A stretch of DNA of 64,000 nucleotides from an uncultured Sulfitobacter sp. (GTDB taxonomy: Bacteria > Pseudomonadota > Alphaproteobacteria > Rhodobacterales > Rhodobacteraceae): assembly GCA_947502265.1 (NCBI GenBank), contig CANMZB010000007.1, forward strand, positions 60,324-124,323. Reading direction: 5' to 3'. Below are positions 35,617-44,552 of the stretch, piece after piece. The notes under the pieces were generated by a model. The model was not told the origin of the DNA. It ran no database searches and saw only the letters and a program-made list of their open reading frames with translations. The position numbers and the translations under genes are program-made. Each line of letters begins with the position of its first letter. Position 1 is the first letter of the stretch.

Positions 35617-35975
35617 CCGACGCCACAGCACAGATTCAAGACACCATCACCAAGAATGACGTCGTGTTGTTCATGAAGGGCACCAAATCCATGCCACAGT
35701 GCGGTTTTTCCAGCCGCGTGGCGGGGGTGCTGAACTACATGGGCGTTGAGTTTTCCGACGTGAACGTGCTGGCTGACGAAGGCGTCCGTCAGGGGATCAA
35801 GGATTTCTCCGACTGGCCGACAATCCCGCAGCTTTATGTGAAGGGCGAATTTGTGGGCGGGTGTGACATCATCACAGAAATGACCCTGTCGGGTGAGCTG
35901 GATACGCTTTTTGAACAAAACGGCGTCGGCTTTGACAAGGACGCCGCCGATAAGATTCGCGAAAGCAACGCCTGA
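35613..35975 (+). CDS. grxD: Monothiol glutaredoxin, CGFS type (Grx4)
   Basis: A 120-residue monothiol glutaredoxin. The active-site motif CGFS lies in [16 protein letters not shown] near residue 29-38; glutathione-binding [17 protein letters not shown] follows. Such proteins hold a [2Fe-2S] cluster with glutathione, either as dimers or with BolA, and deliver clusters or report iron status. AAGGAAG precedes the ATG. It ends at a strong terminator, closing the bolA operon. Confidence 0.95.
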   Translation: MTDATAQIQDTITKNDVVLFMKGTKSMPQCGFSSRVAGVLNYMGVEFSDVNVLADEGVRQGIKDFSDWPTIPQLYVKGEFVGGCDIITEMTLSGELDTLFEQNGVGFDKDAADKIRESNA

Positions 35976-36012
35976 CGCCTTTAGGCGCGCTCGTTACCTC
36001 AGATTGACAAGG

Positions 36013-36045
36013 CGCGTTCTCAAATCGTTGAGGGCGCGTTTTTTT
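36013..36045 (+). terminator. Terminator of the bolA-grx4 operon
   Basis: An 11-bp stem with two G-U pairs (36013-36023 with 36028-36038), a four-base loop and a run of seven T residues. It lies about 40 bases after the grx4 stop. Confidence 0.9.
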
Positions 36046-36084
36046 CGTCCTGCGACAATTTGCCCGACCTTCGCATTAAGGGCT

Positions 36085-36240
36085 ATTCTGCGCGTTCAGG
36101 CCTGCGCAAGCATGAAAACCATCGTGCCTAACGGCCTCTTCACTTGGTTGCTTTCAGCCCTATTTCTTAGGGGAAAGCAGGAAATGGCGCGTTCTAGACA
36201 TCCTTTACGATCCTTTTGAGGGTCGAATGGGCCGCAGATG
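36085..36240 (-). ncRNA. ssrS: Candidate 6S RNA downstream of zapA
   Basis: The 305-base gap between grx4's terminator and zapA contains no gene. On the minus strand it can fold with a closing stem AAAAGGATCGT with ACGATGGTTTT (36208-36218 with 36115-36125; inner GG/GG unpaired), a large open bubble of about 25 bases per side, and a terminal hairpin GCTTTCCCCTA/TAGGG..GAAAGC (36150-36178). That is the long, bubble-containing shape of 6S RNA. In many Proteobacteria the 6S gene lies directly next to zapA. A separate hairpin at 36289-36313 lies nearer the zapA stop. Ends are estimates. Confidence 0.5.
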
Positions 36241-36350
36241 CGGTTCACATTACGCAGCTCATGGAAAACTTGCGCAGCGGTTTGGTCTTGCGCGCCGGTT
36301 GGCGGCGCGCAAAGTGAGATGAAATCAGCGGTGATTGGTTGCCAACAGCG

Positions 36351-36743
36351 CTACCCACCGACCTTGTCATCCACCTCCGCCGCCAGCGCTTCGGCACGCG
36401 CAGCGATTTCGGCCAGCGTATCGGTTACGGATTGCGGCACCACAGGTACCTCGATCCGTTCCGGTTCGATCACCACGTTTCGCAGACCTTCAAGCTCGGC
36501 CTCACGCTCGGCCAACTCGGCGCGCACTTCGGCAATCTTGTCCTCGACGCTTGCGGTTTTGTCGGCCAGCATCAGGCCCGCCATCAGCAGCATCCGCGCT
36601 TCGGGCATCCGCCCGACCTGATCGGCGAGCACCTGTGCTTCGTCGTCCAGCATCTTGGCGGCAGAGTGCAGATAGCTTTCCTCGCCTTCCTGACAGGCAA
36701 CATCGAATTGACGCCCTCCGATGGAAATCTTGACCTCCGGCAT
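36351..36743 (-). CDS. zapA: Cell division protein ZapA
   Basis: A 130-residue protein with the ZapA head (VKISIGGRQFDVACQEGEE, HSAAKMLDDE) and the helical coiled coil (RMLLMAGLMLADKTA, VRAELAEREAELEGLRN). ZapA tetramers crosslink FtsZ filaments and tighten the Z-ring. A Glu/Ala/Val-rich C-terminal tail (about 95-130) is longer than in E. coli, as is common in alphaproteobacteria. Its ATG overlaps the stop of the upstream coiled-coil gene by one base. Confidence 0.93.
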   Translation of the reverse strand: MPEVKISIGGRQFDVACQEGEESYLHSAAKMLDDEAQVLADQVGRMPEARMLLMAGLMLADKTASVEDKIAEVRAELAEREAELEGLRNVVIEPERIEVPVVPQSVTDTLAEIAARAEALAAEVDDKVGG

Positions 36744-37234
36744 CAGGCGTCCTCCTCTGTTTCGGGTGTGTCGGTGGCCGCATCGACGAGCGGCTGGAGG
36801 CTGGCCAGAATAACCGATGCCTCGGCCACATCCGCCGCGCGCGCCGCGCGCAACGCTTCGAGTTCGGCAAGCATCGCCTTGTTGATCAGATGCGGGTCAC
36901 CTACACCTTCGGTATTGGCCTCGCGCAACGCGGCGCAAGCATCAGAAAGCTGCGCATTGGCGCGCCGTACCCGTTGCAGTTCGACATCAAGCCGGGACAT
37001 GCGCGCCTCGCCGGCATCCAGCTGTTCGCGCACGGCGGCCACGTCGGCCTGCGATTTCTCGCGCAGGGAACGGACCCGCTCCTGCAACTGTGCGTTGGCC
37101 GTGCGCTCCTCTTCAAGAAGGCTCAGGGTTGCCTCGTCAGGACCAACAGAAACAGGCCCGAGCCTTTCAAGCCCAAACGCCACCTGATCCATCGCGGCTG
37201 TGATGCGCCGCTGGAGTTCTTCGATTTCGCTCAT
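36743..37234 (-). CDS. Coiled-coil protein, probable ZauP (ZapA partner)
   Basis: A 163-residue protein that is almost entirely coiled coil between about 35 and 105 (LLEEERTANAQLQERVRSLR, then RMSRLDVELQRVRRANAQLS), with a short acidic C-terminus. It has no membrane segment. In Caulobacter the gene just upstream of zapA encodes ZauP, a coiled-coil protein that works with ZapA to focus the Z-ring, in place of ZapB. Position, length and coiled coil fit that role, but sequence similarity cannot be confirmed here. The TGATG overlap couples its translation to zapA. Confidence 0.72.
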   Translation of the reverse strand: MSEIEELQRRITAAMDQVAFGLERLGPVSVGPDEATLSLLEEERTANAQLQERVRSLREKSQADVAAVREQLDAGEARMSRLDVELQRVRRANAQLSDACAALREANTEGVGDPHLINKAMLAELEALRAARAADVAEASVILASLQPLVDAATDTPETEEDA

Positions 37235-37496
37235 ATGCCCTCTTTGTTCATCCCGGACCCGGCCCCGCAGGAAGGCGACCGAATCGGTTTTTGCCGATCA
37301 TTTCTGCAATCCTACCCAAAGTGAAGCAAAAATGCTTCCCCCCCTTTGAGAACAGCGGCTTGGCGTCTGCTCTTCAACCGCGCGCCATCCGCGCGGCCAA
37401 ATTGCGCCCGACACGGCGCAGGCCGACACGCTTGAACTTTCCCCCGACCCTGATATTGACGCGCCAAGCACCCCATTCTCAAGGAGCCGCAGCCCC

Positions 37497-39512
37497 GTGG
37501 ATCTCAAAGCCCTCTCGTCCGCCCACCCCGATCACTGGTCCAAAGCGACCGCCATCCGGGCGCTGACGCTCGATGCCGTGGCCGCGGCAAACTCGGGTCA
37601 CTCCGGTATGCCCATCGGGATGGCCGATGTCGCGACCGTCCTGTTTGAAAAGCATCTGAAATTCGACGCGGCACAGCCGAAATGGCCCGACCGGGACCGG
37701 TTTATCCTGTCGGCGGGTCACGGTTCCATGCTGCTCTATGCGCTGCTGCATCTGGTGGGTGACGTGCAATTCCCCATCGAAGAGATCAAGAACTTCCGCC
37801 AGATGGGCGCGCGCACGGCGGGTCATCCGGAGAATTTCCTTGCCGATGCGATTGAAACAACCACCGGTCCCTTGGGTCAGGGCATTGCCAACTCCGTAGG
37901 CTTTGCCATGGCCGAGGAAATCCAGCGGGCCACTTACGGCGCACCGGTTGTGGATCACCATACTTATGTGATCGCGGGTGACGGCTGTTTGATGGAAGGG
38001 GTGAGCCAGGAGGCGATCACCATGGCGGGCCGTCACAAGCTGTCAAAGCTGATTGTGATGTGGGACAATAACAACATCACAATCGACGGGCCTGTTACGC
38101 TGTCGGATACAACCGATCAGGCCGCGCGTTTCCGGGCCGCCGGTTGGGATGTCCAAGAGATCGACGGCCACAACCCCGACGAGATCGACGCGGCGCTGAC
38201 GGCGGCGAAAAAGACCGGCACACCAAGCATGATCGCCTGCAAAACGCATATCGCGTTGGGCCATGCGGCGCAGGACACCTCCAAGGGCCACGGCGCGCTG
38301 ACAGATCCCGCGCAGATGGCGCAAGCGAAAGAGGCATGGGGCTGGACCGCTGGTCGGTTCGAGATCCCTGCCGACATCAAATCAGCGTGGGAAACCATTG
38401 GCCAGCGCGGCGTTGATGCGCGGCGCGCGTGGGAGGAACGCTTTGACAAGATGTCGCGCGCCAAGCGCGAGACATTCAACCGTGCGCTGGCACTCGACGC
38501 GCCAGCCAAGCTGAGCGCCACGATCAAGGCGTTCAAAAAGCAGATGAGCGAGACCGCGCCAAAGCTGGCCACGCGCGCCTCCTCGGAAAAAGTGCTTGAG
38601 GTGTTGAACCCGATTTTGCCCGAAACTGTGGGCGGCTCCGCCGATCTGACCGGATCCAACAACACCAAAACCGCCGATCTTGGTGTGTTCGACGTTGATA
38701 ACCGGGGCGGGCGCTATGTGTATTGGGGCATTCGTGAACACGGCATGTCCTCGGCGATGAACGGCATGGCGCTGCATGGTGGCGTGCGTCCCTACAGCGG
38801 GACATTCATGTGTTTCACCGACTATGCGCGCCCCGCGATGCGGCTGTCGGCGTTGATGAAACAGCCGGTGGTCTATGTGATGACACATGACAGCATCGGT
38901 CTGGGCGAAGACGGCCCGACCCACCAGCCGGTCGAGCATCTGGCAATCAGCCGCGCGACCCCCAATACGTTGGTGTTCCGCCCTGCCGATACCGTCGAAA
39001 CGGCGGAAGCGTGGGAAATCGCGCTGACCGAAAAAGAGACACCATCGGTGTTGTCGCTGACCCGTCAGGGCCTGCCAACGGTGCGTACCGATCACAAGAC
39101 AAAAAACATGGTCGCTCAGGGTGGCTATGTTCTGAAGGATTCCGAGGCCAAGCGTCAGGTGATCCTGATCGCCACCGGTTCCGAAGTTTCCATCGCCCTT
39201 GAAGCGCGTGAACTGTTGGAGGCCGAGGGCATCGGTTGCCGTGTTGTCTCCCTGCCCTGCATGGAGTTGTTCGCACAGCAGGACGACGCCTATCGCAAGC
39301 GGGTTCTGCCCGGCGGTGCCGTGCGTGTCGGGATCGAGGCGGGTGTGCGCCAGGGCTGGGACCAGTGGCTGCTGGGCGAGCGCGGCAAATGGGGCAAGGC
39401 AGATTTTGTCGGAATGGACAGTTTCGGCGCGTCCGCTCCCGCCGAAGAGCTTTTCGAAAAGTTCGGCATCACGGCGGCGCATGTTGTCGAGAAGGCCAAA
39501 GCGCTTTTGTAA
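37497..39512 (+). CDS. tkt: Transketolase
   Basis: A 671-residue thiamine-diphosphate enzyme of the pentose phosphate and Calvin-type pathways. The N-terminal PP domain has [46 protein letters not shown] and the Mg/ThDP motif [13 protein letters not shown] ending in [10 protein letters not shown]. The Pyr domain carries [21 protein letters not shown] and the catalytic [20 protein letters not shown]. The C-terminal domain has [14 protein letters not shown]. The start is GTG at 37497, ten bases after AAGGAG. It is monocistronic; gap is encoded nearby on the same strand. Confidence 0.97.
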   Translation: MDLKALSSAHPDHWSKATAIRALTLDAVAAANSGHSGMPIGMADVATVLFEKHLKFDAAQPKWPDRDRFILSAGHGSMLLYALLHLVGDVQFPIEEIKNFRQMGARTAGHPENFLADAIETTTGPLGQGIANSVGFAMAEEIQRATYGAPVVDHHTYVIAGDGCLMEGVSQEAITMAGRHKLSKLIVMWDNNNITIDGPVTLSDTTDQAARFRAAGWDVQEIDGHNPDEIDAALTAAKKTGTPSMIACKTHIALGHAAQDTSKGHGALTDPAQMAQAKEAWGWTAGRFEIPADIKSAWETIGQRGVDARRAWEERFDKMSRAKRETFNRALALDAPAKLSATIKAFKKQMSETAPKLATRASSEKVLEVLNPILPETVGGSADLTGSNNTKTADLGVFDVDNRGGRYVYWGIREHGMSSAMNGMALHGGVRPYSGTFMCFTDYARPAMRLSALMKQPVVYVMTHDSIGLGEDGPTHQPVEHLAISRATPNTLVFRPADTVETAEAWEIALTEKETPSVLSLTRQGLPTVRTDHKTKNMVAQGGYVLKDSEAKRQVILIATGSEVSIALEARELLEAEGIGCRVVSLPCMELFAQQDDAYRKRVLPGGAVRVGIEAGVRQGWDQWLLGERGKWGKADFVGMDSFGASAPAEELFEKFGITAAHVVEKAKALL

Positions 39513-39532
39513 CAATTTTAAACCAAAGATTT

Positions 39533-39562
39533 ACGGCGGGCCCTGACAACAAGGTCCGCCGT
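39533..39562 (+). terminator. Hairpin downstream of tkt
   Basis: A 7-bp stem ACGGCGG/CCGCCGT (39533-39539 with 39556-39562) 21 bases past the tkt stop. It lacks a good T-run, so termination may be weak or factor-assisted. Confidence 0.5.
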
Positions 39563-39691
39563 TGTCGATTCTGGCGAATTCGTGTCAACGCAAACTCGTC
39601 TATTGCTTCCATAAGCCACTTTGTGCTGGTTTTGTCTTATTTTGGGCAATACCCGGCCTTATTACCCAGTTAGATAAAATACATCTTGATC

Positions 39692-39703
39692 AGAATGCAT
39701 TCT
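39692..39703. promoter_or_regulatory. 12-bp palindrome upstream of a small membrane protein gene
   Basis: AGAATGCATTCT is a perfect palindrome in an AT-rich stretch 54 bases before the next start codon. It may be an operator for that gene. Confidence 0.4.
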
Positions 39704-39756
39704 AGCTTAACGATAGTACTACAACTTAAGGTGGTATTTTTTGAAGGGGTAACAGC

Positions 39757-39942
39757 ATGGCGTATATGCTCACAGCAATCATGTCCGGCGGGGTCGCAGC
39801 TCTGATTTCGTTTTTCACGGGCAGCGCGTTGTCACAAGTCGCTTGGAATTACGTTCTCTTTGGCCATCTTGGCATGACGACGCTGGCGCTGGCGATTGTT
39901 GCCGCGTCCATGATCGAGCACAAATCAAAAAACCAAGCCTGA
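39757..39942 (+). CDS. 61-residue small membrane protein
   Basis: A short protein with two hydrophobic helices: ITAIMSGGVAALISFF-like LTAIMSGGVAALISFFTG (about 5-22) and LFGHLGMTTLALAIVAASMI (about 34-53), and a polar tail HKSKNQA. GAAGGGG lies eight bases before the ATG. I do not recognise a family. It has its own upstream region of about 190 bases with a palindrome and converges on the DUF808 gene, one base between stop codons, so it is probably regulated on its own. Confidence 0.72.
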   Translation: MAYMLTAIMSGGVAALISFFTGSALSQVAWNYVLFGHLGMTTLALAIVAASMIEHKSKNQA

Positions 39943-39943
39943 C

Positions 39944-40924
39944 TTAGACTGCCGTTACCTTTCGGCTAAAGATAGCGCGCCAGACTGGCGTGATGATTTT
40001 TTCTCCGATGGGAATCAGCAACAGCCCCAGCGCCAGACCGAAGACACCATCCATCGTCGCCGTTGCCAGCCATTGGGTTGCCCCTTGGATGGAAGCTGGC
40101 ACAATCTGCGCCACGGCCACGGCGGCAACGTGGATCCAGTCTCCAATCATGCCAAAGCCCATCTCCTTCAACCCGTGAATGATGATCGACCCTCCGACCC
40201 AGAGCATCGCCATCGTCCCCACAATCGTTAGAAGTTTTAGAAACCCCGGCATCGCCTTGACCAAGCCGCGTCCAAAAGCCTGCGTTAACCCCAACCGTCC
40301 CCTGTTGGCCATTGCGAGGCCAAGATCGTCCATTTTCACGATCAGCGCGACAGAGCCATAGACAGCCACAGTGATCATTACAGCAACAGTGGCCAGCACC
40401 GCCGCCTCAAGCCAGAAGTTGCTTTCGGGGATCTGGGAAAGCGCGATAGTCATGATCTCGGCGGACAGGATGAAATCGGTCTTGATCGCACCTTGCGCCT
40501 TTTTCTCTTCAAGCGCCGCAGGGTTATCCATCTGTTCGGCCTTGCCCGGATGATCTTCATGACCATGGCTCAGACCGACCACATGGGCCACTTTTTCGGC
40601 CCCCTCGAAACACAGATAACACCCGCCCAGCATCAACAGAGGAGAGATGGCCCAAGGCGCGAATTCCGACAGCACAAGACCGGCAGGCAGCAAAAACACC
40701 AGCTTGTTGCGCAACGAGCCTTTTGTAATCCGCCAGATGATCGGCAATTCGCGACTGGCCGCGAAGCCGTGGACGTATTTCGGTGTCACGGCGGCATCGT
40801 CGATCACCGCACCGGCGGCTTTTGCACCCGCTTTTGACGCCTGCCCGATCACATCATCTATCGAAGCCGCCGCCACTTTGGCAATCGCGGCCACATCATC
40901 CAGCAAAGCAATCAAGCCACTCAT
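39944..40924 (-). CDS. DUF808 (YedI-like) membrane protein
   Basis: A 326-residue inner-membrane protein of the DUF808 family, with the family's conserved start LIALLDDVAAIAKVAAASIDD and FAASRELPIIWRITKGSLRNK. About six to eight hydrophobic segments follow (LVFLLPAGLVLSEFAPW, ILSAEIMTIALSQIP, AVLATVAVMITVAVYGSVALIV, VGGSIIIHGL). The hydrophilic loop GHEDHPGKAEQ near 120-140 is characteristic. Function is unknown. The ATG at 40924 is used instead of the TTG just upstream. Confidence 0.9.
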   Translation of the reverse strand: MSGLIALLDDVAAIAKVAAASIDDVIGQASKAGAKAAGAVIDDAAVTPKYVHGFAASRELPIIWRITKGSLRNKLVFLLPAGLVLSEFAPWAISPLLMLGGCYLCFEGAEKVAHVVGLSHGHEDHPGKAEQMDNPAALEEKKAQGAIKTDFILSAEIMTIALSQIPESNFWLEAAVLATVAVMITVAVYGSVALIVKMDDLGLAMANRGRLGLTQAFGRGLVKAMPGFLKLLTIVGTMAMLWVGGSIIIHGLKEMGFGMIGDWIHVAAVAVAQIVPASIQGATQWLATATMDGVFGLALGLLLIPIGEKIITPVWRAIFSRKVTAV

Positions 40925-41120
40925 CAACCATATCCTTCCGTTTCACTTTTCTTTAGCTAGGGCACTGCGACGGAATTGCCAATGGCCTGCGCCATGTGCT
41001 GTCGTTATCGCTAACGTCCATATTTAACGCTAACATCACGTCCCGACGCGGCATTGGGTCTGGCCCCCGACGCATAGACGCCGCTATAGCAGGCCAGAAA
41101 CGATCACTCAGGAGCCTCAC

Positions 41121-42122
41121 ATGACCATCAAAGTCGGTATCAACGGATTTGGCCGGATCGGCCGCTGCACCCTTAGTCACATCGCGGCAACAGGGCGCGA
41201 CGATATCGAAGTGATCAAGTTGAACGCAACCGGCCCGATCGAGACAGCAGCGCATCTGCTGAAATACGACAGCGTGCATGGCCGTTTTCCAAACGATGTC
41301 ACCATCAAAGACGGTAATCTGAACCTTGGCCAGAATGACATCAAGGTCATGTCGACCTACAACATGGAAGAGCTGGATTGGTCCGGTTGTGACGTGGTGC
41401 TGGAATGTACCGGCCAGTTCAATGACGGCAACAAGGCCCGTACCCACATCGAACAGGGTGCAAAAAAAGTGCTGCTGTCGGCCCCCGGCAAGAACGTGGA
41501 CCGGACCATTGTTTTCGGTGTGAACGACGATGCGCTGCTGGCAGCGGACACGATGATCTCAAACGGTTCCTGCACCACTAACTGTCTCGCGCCTCTCGTG
41601 AAGGTCATGCACGAAGCCGTGGGCATCGAAAGCGGTATCATGACAACGATCCACAGCTATACCGGCGACCAGCCCACGCTGGACCGACGCCACAAGGATT
41701 TGTACCGCGCCCGCGCCGCGGCGATGGCGATCATCCCCACATCCACCGGAGCCGCCAAGGCACTGGGAGAAGTGATGCCGGTGATGAAAGGCAGGCTTGA
41801 CGGAACAGCCATGCGCGTCCCAACGCCGAATGTCAGCGCTGTTGACCTGACGTTCACCGCCTCGCGCGATGTGACTGTGGAAGAGATCAACGCCGCCGCC
41901 AAAGCCGCAGCAGAAGGCCCGATGGGCCGCGTCTTTGCCTATGACCCCGAGCAGAAAGTCTCGATTGATTTCAACCATACCGAACACAGCTCGATCTTTG
42001 CACCCGACCAGACAATCGTGGTCGCAGGGCGCACCGTGCGCGTGCTGGCATGGTATGACAACGAATGGGCTTTCTCTGTCCGTATGGCGGATGTGGCCGT
42101 CGCGATGGGCAAGCTCGGCTAA
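41121..42122 (+). CDS. gap: Glyceraldehyde-3-phosphate dehydrogenase, type I
   Basis: A 333-residue enzyme with the NAD(P)-binding start VGINGFGRIGR, catalytic Cys151 in SNGSCTTNCLAPL, the catalytic His in TTIHSYTGDQ and the final WYDNEWAFSVRM. Two differences from the usual form are seen: Asn replaces Ala or Ser before the GSCTTNC core, and the adenosine-binding loop reads LNATGPI (34-40) where NAD-specific enzymes have an Asp after the Asn. This suggests altered or dual coenzyme use. AGGAG precedes the ATG. A 47-codon gene follows and appears co-transcribed. Confidence 0.95.
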   Translation: MTIKVGINGFGRIGRCTLSHIAATGRDDIEVIKLNATGPIETAAHLLKYDSVHGRFPNDVTIKDGNLNLGQNDIKVMSTYNMEELDWSGCDVVLECTGQFNDGNKARTHIEQGAKKVLLSAPGKNVDRTIVFGVNDDALLAADTMISNGSCTTNCLAPLVKVMHEAVGIESGIMTTIHSYTGDQPTLDRRHKDLYRARAAAMAIIPTSTGAAKALGEVMPVMKGRLDGTAMRVPTPNVSAVDLTFTASRDVTVEEINAAAKAAAEGPMGRVFAYDPEQKVSIDFNHTEHSSIFAPDQTIVVAGRTVRVLAWYDNEWAFSVRMADVAVAMGKLG

Positions 42123-42184
42123 GGCTTGCCGCCCGGAGTTGCCTGCCCTAGAGAAGGAGCAGGCAACGCGCAAAGGGACACACC

Positions 42185-42328
42185 ATGACGAACCGGATTG
42201 CGCTTGTGCTGGGTTTTCTGATCGTCGGCACGGTTATGGTGGATTATCTCTACTACGGAACAGAGCATGGCCTGTTCCTTGCCAAGAAACTCGCCGATCT
42301 GATCGAGTGGCTGGCCTTCTGGCGCTAA
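42185..42328 (+). CDS. 47-residue small membrane protein downstream of gap
   Basis: A short gene starting 62 bases after gap. The product begins MTNRIALVLGFLIVGTVMVD, one membrane helix, followed by LYYGTEHGLFLAKKLADLIE and an aromatic, amphipathic end (WLAFWR). AAAGGGA lies before the ATG. A 9-bp hairpin (GTTGCCTGC/GCAGGCAAC, 42139-42168) sits in the gap after gap. The helix-plus-amphipathic-helix design and tight position suggest a real gene of unknown role. Confidence 0.7.
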   Translation: MTNRIALVLGFLIVGTVMVDYLYYGTEHGLFLAKKLADLIEWLAFWR

Positions 42329-42402
42329 AGCGTCCCGCCTTATCCCGAGAGCGTGGCAGTGTATTGGTGAGTCAAGTTTAAGGCGGGGCGCTCTAGATCA
42401 CA

Positions 42403-42460
42403 CCTGCCACTAACCGTATTTATCCGGCGCAGCCGGTGTATTTGGCAGGGTTTTATTTGG
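42403..42460 (+). terminator. Structured 3' region after gap and the small gene
   Basis: CCTGCCA (42403-42409) pairs with TGGCAGG (42443-42449), enclosing an inner CCGG..CCGG hairpin, and is followed by GTTTTATTT. Just before it a 14-bp stem with one G-T pair (42329-42342 with 42379-42392) encloses 36 bases. Together they probably end or stabilise the gap transcript. Confidence 0.6.
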
Positions 42461-42556
42461 CCGGGTCGCAGTTTCGCGCTGACGTGGAATGGCTACAAAA
42501 CAGAATAACAGGATGCCCGATACGGCGGCGCTCAATCGGACATCCCTGTTGCAAAT

Positions 42557-43051
42557 CTACTTCGCGAACCGCTCGATCAGCTCCCGGTTGACACGTGGCG
42601 TGACGAATTTACTGACATCACCGTCAAGCCGCGCGATCTCTTTGACCAGCCTGCTGGCAATCGCCTGATGCTCTGCCTCGGCCATCAAAAACACCGTCTC
42701 GATTTCGTCGTCAAGTTTACGGTTCATGCCAACCATTTGATATTCATATTCAAAATCGGCCACTGCCCGCAGGCCACGAATAATCAACGTGGCACCGACA
42801 TCGCGTGCACAGGTGATCAGCAGGTTCTCGAAGGGGTGCACAATAATCTGCATCCCCGTTTCCATGCTTAGCTGCGTGCATTCCTCTTCGATAAGCGCCA
42901 CGCGCTCTTCGAGCGAAAACAACGGCCCCTTGTCGCGGTTGATCGCAACACCGATCACCAGCTTGTCCACAAGCGATGCCGTGCGTCTGATGATATCAAT
43001 GTGCCCCAGAGTGATGGGATCGAATGTGCCGGGATAGAGGCCTACGCGCAT
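42557..43051 (-). CDS. coaD: Pantetheine-phosphate adenylyltransferase
   Basis: A 164-residue enzyme that adds AMP to 4'-phosphopantetheine in coenzyme A synthesis. It has the nucleotidyltransferase motif GTFDPITLGHIDII near residue 9, LIIRGLRAVADFEYEYQM in the middle and the C-terminal ASRLVKEIARLDGDVSKFVTP. All features of CoaD are present and the length is typical. It stands alone on the minus strand with a CBS-domain gene upstream. Confidence 0.97.
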   Translation of the reverse strand: MRVGLYPGTFDPITLGHIDIIRRTASLVDKLVIGVAINRDKGPLFSLEERVALIEEECTQLSMETGMQIIVHPFENLLITCARDVGATLIIRGLRAVADFEYEYQMVGMNRKLDDEIETVFLMAEAEHQAIASRLVKEIARLDGDVSKFVTPRVNRELIERFAK

Positions 43052-43120
43052 AAGGGCGCTCCTTGGGTCAGGTCAATTTCGGCGTAAGAAAACACGCCCT
43101 TTTACGAAAAGCAAGGTGGC

Positions 43121-43555
43121 TCAGTGCCCCCGTATCATCCCTTCGAGCGCGTCGTTCTCCATGGACAACTCGCTCAGCCGTGCCTTGACGACATCGCCCA
43201 GCGAAATCAGCGCAACCAGCGCTCCATCGGCCATTACCGGCATGTGGCGAAAGCGCCCTTCTGTCATCTGTTGCAGCACATCATCGGCCCGCATTTCGCG
43301 GCTACAGGTCACCAGCTTGGCAGTCATGATGGTGCTGACGGGGTTTTGTAGGCACCCGGCCCCCTCTTTGCCCAGCTGGTTCACGATATCACGCTCTGAC
43401 ACGATTCCATCAAGGCTGCCGTCTCCGCGCGATATGACCAGCGTCCCGATCCGCCGGTCCGACAGCATCTTTGCGGCTTCGGCGATGGTAATGGTCGGTA
43501 ACGCCGTGACTACACGGTCATCCGCTTTTGACTGTAGAATATGTGACACCAGCAT
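43121..43555 (-). CDS. Tandem CBS-domain protein
   Basis: A 144-residue protein made of two CBS domains. The first spans about 8-65 (VVTALPTITIAEAAKMLSDR, IGTLVISRGDGSLDGIVSERD) and the second about 75-135 (MTAKLVTCSREMRADDVLQQ, HMPVMADGALVALISLGDVV). CBS pairs bind adenosyl nucleotides. Free-standing forms like this are common in alphaproteobacteria and may sense energy or redox state. The target is unknown. Confidence 0.9.
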   Translation of the reverse strand: MLVSHILQSKADDRVVTALPTITIAEAAKMLSDRRIGTLVISRGDGSLDGIVSERDIVNQLGKEGAGCLQNPVSTIMTAKLVTCSREMRADDVLQQMTEGRFRHMPVMADGALVALISLGDVVKARLSELSMENDALEGMIRGH

Positions 43556-43618
43556 AGCATCATCCTCCCATGGCTTAATGTGACGTCTCGTGATGGTCGC
43601 GCGCGGTGCGTCTGTCTG

Positions 43619-44542
43619 TCAAGGCGTCGATTGCATATCCACCTGTTTTGCAACCTCCTCAAGGCGGGTTACTTCCGATTTGAGGCGCGCAACCAGTTGA
43701 CCGGCAAACTTTGCCAGCCGCACATCACGCACATCATCGGCATGGCGGATAAGGTAGAACGCGCGTGTCAGGCTCACCTGATCGGTCAGAATACGCTGCA
43801 CCTGCGGCACAAAAGGCAGGCTGAAGTCATGTACCACGCCCACGCCGGCGCCCTGCCGGATCATATTCACCTGCACCGAAACGGAATTGGACGCAAAAGG
43901 CACCCTCCCCGCGCCCAGATCGGCAAGGTAATCCAGCTCCCTATCAAAAATCATATCGGGGATATACCCCACCAACGGATGATCCTTCAGCGCCGCGATG
44001 TCGTTGATCGGCCCGTGCGCCGCAAGATAACTCTCGGAGGCGGCAAGATGCAGTTTATATTCGCTCACCTGCCGCACCACCAGTCGACCGGCGGTGGGCG
44101 CGCTCACCCCGATGGCCATGTCCGCTTCGCGCCGCGACAGATTGAACACCCGTGGCAGGGCGACGATCTGGATATCAAGCGCCGGATTTTCGCGCCCGAT
44201 GGCGGCGCAGACCTGTGGCAGCAGATAGTTGGCGCATCCGTCCGGCGCGCCGACACGAATCTGCCCCGAAAGCCGCTCTGTCGGGGCGGCCACGCCTGCT
44301 GTTGCGGCGCGCATCGCCTGTTCTGCGGTCCCTGCCCGCGTCAATAACTCTGCCCCCGCCTGCGTGAGGCTGTAGCCCTGGGGGGATTTCACAAAAAGCG
44401 CCGTCTGCATGGCCTTTTCCAGCCGCGCCATGCGCCGCCCCAGCGTCGCCGGATCCAGCCGCAGCACCTTGCCGGCGCCCGACAGGCTTTCGGCCCGTGC
44501 GACAGCCAGAAACAGGCGCATATCGTCCCAGTTGTGCGCCAC
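43619..44542 (-). CDS. LysR-type regulator divergent from the valine-degradation operon
   Basis: A 307-residue regulator. The N-terminal winged helix-turn-helix runs WDDMRLFLAVARAESLSGAG, LDPATLGRRMARLEKAM and TQAGAELL (about 4-62). The effector domain (about 90-295) starts LSGQIRVGAPDGCANYLLP. The start is GTG at 44542, with AGAGGGGAC just upstream. It is divergent from mmsA, with palindromic sites between them, so it very probably controls that operon. Pseudomonas uses an AraC-type MmsR for this, so the regulator class differs. Confidence 0.92.
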   Translation of the reverse strand: MAHNWDDMRLFLAVARAESLSGAGKVLRLDPATLGRRMARLEKAMQTALFVKSPQGYSLTQAGAELLTRAGTAEQAMRAATAGVAAPTERLSGQIRVGAPDGCANYLLPQVCAAIGRENPALDIQIVALPRVFNLSRREADMAIGVSAPTAGRLVVRQVSEYKLHLAASESYLAAHGPINDIAALKDHPLVGYIPDMIFDRELDYLADLGAGRVPFASNSVSVQVNMIRQGAGVGVVHDFSLPFVPQVQRILTDQVSLTRAFYLIRHADDVRDVRLAKFAGQLVARLKSEVTRLEEVAKQVDMQSTP

Positions 44543-44552
44543 GGTGTCCCCT

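Noticed and set aside
36289..36313. zapA terminator at the TTGCGCGCC hairpin
   Set aside because: The stem is strong but no T-run follows on either strand, so it was not listed as a terminator.
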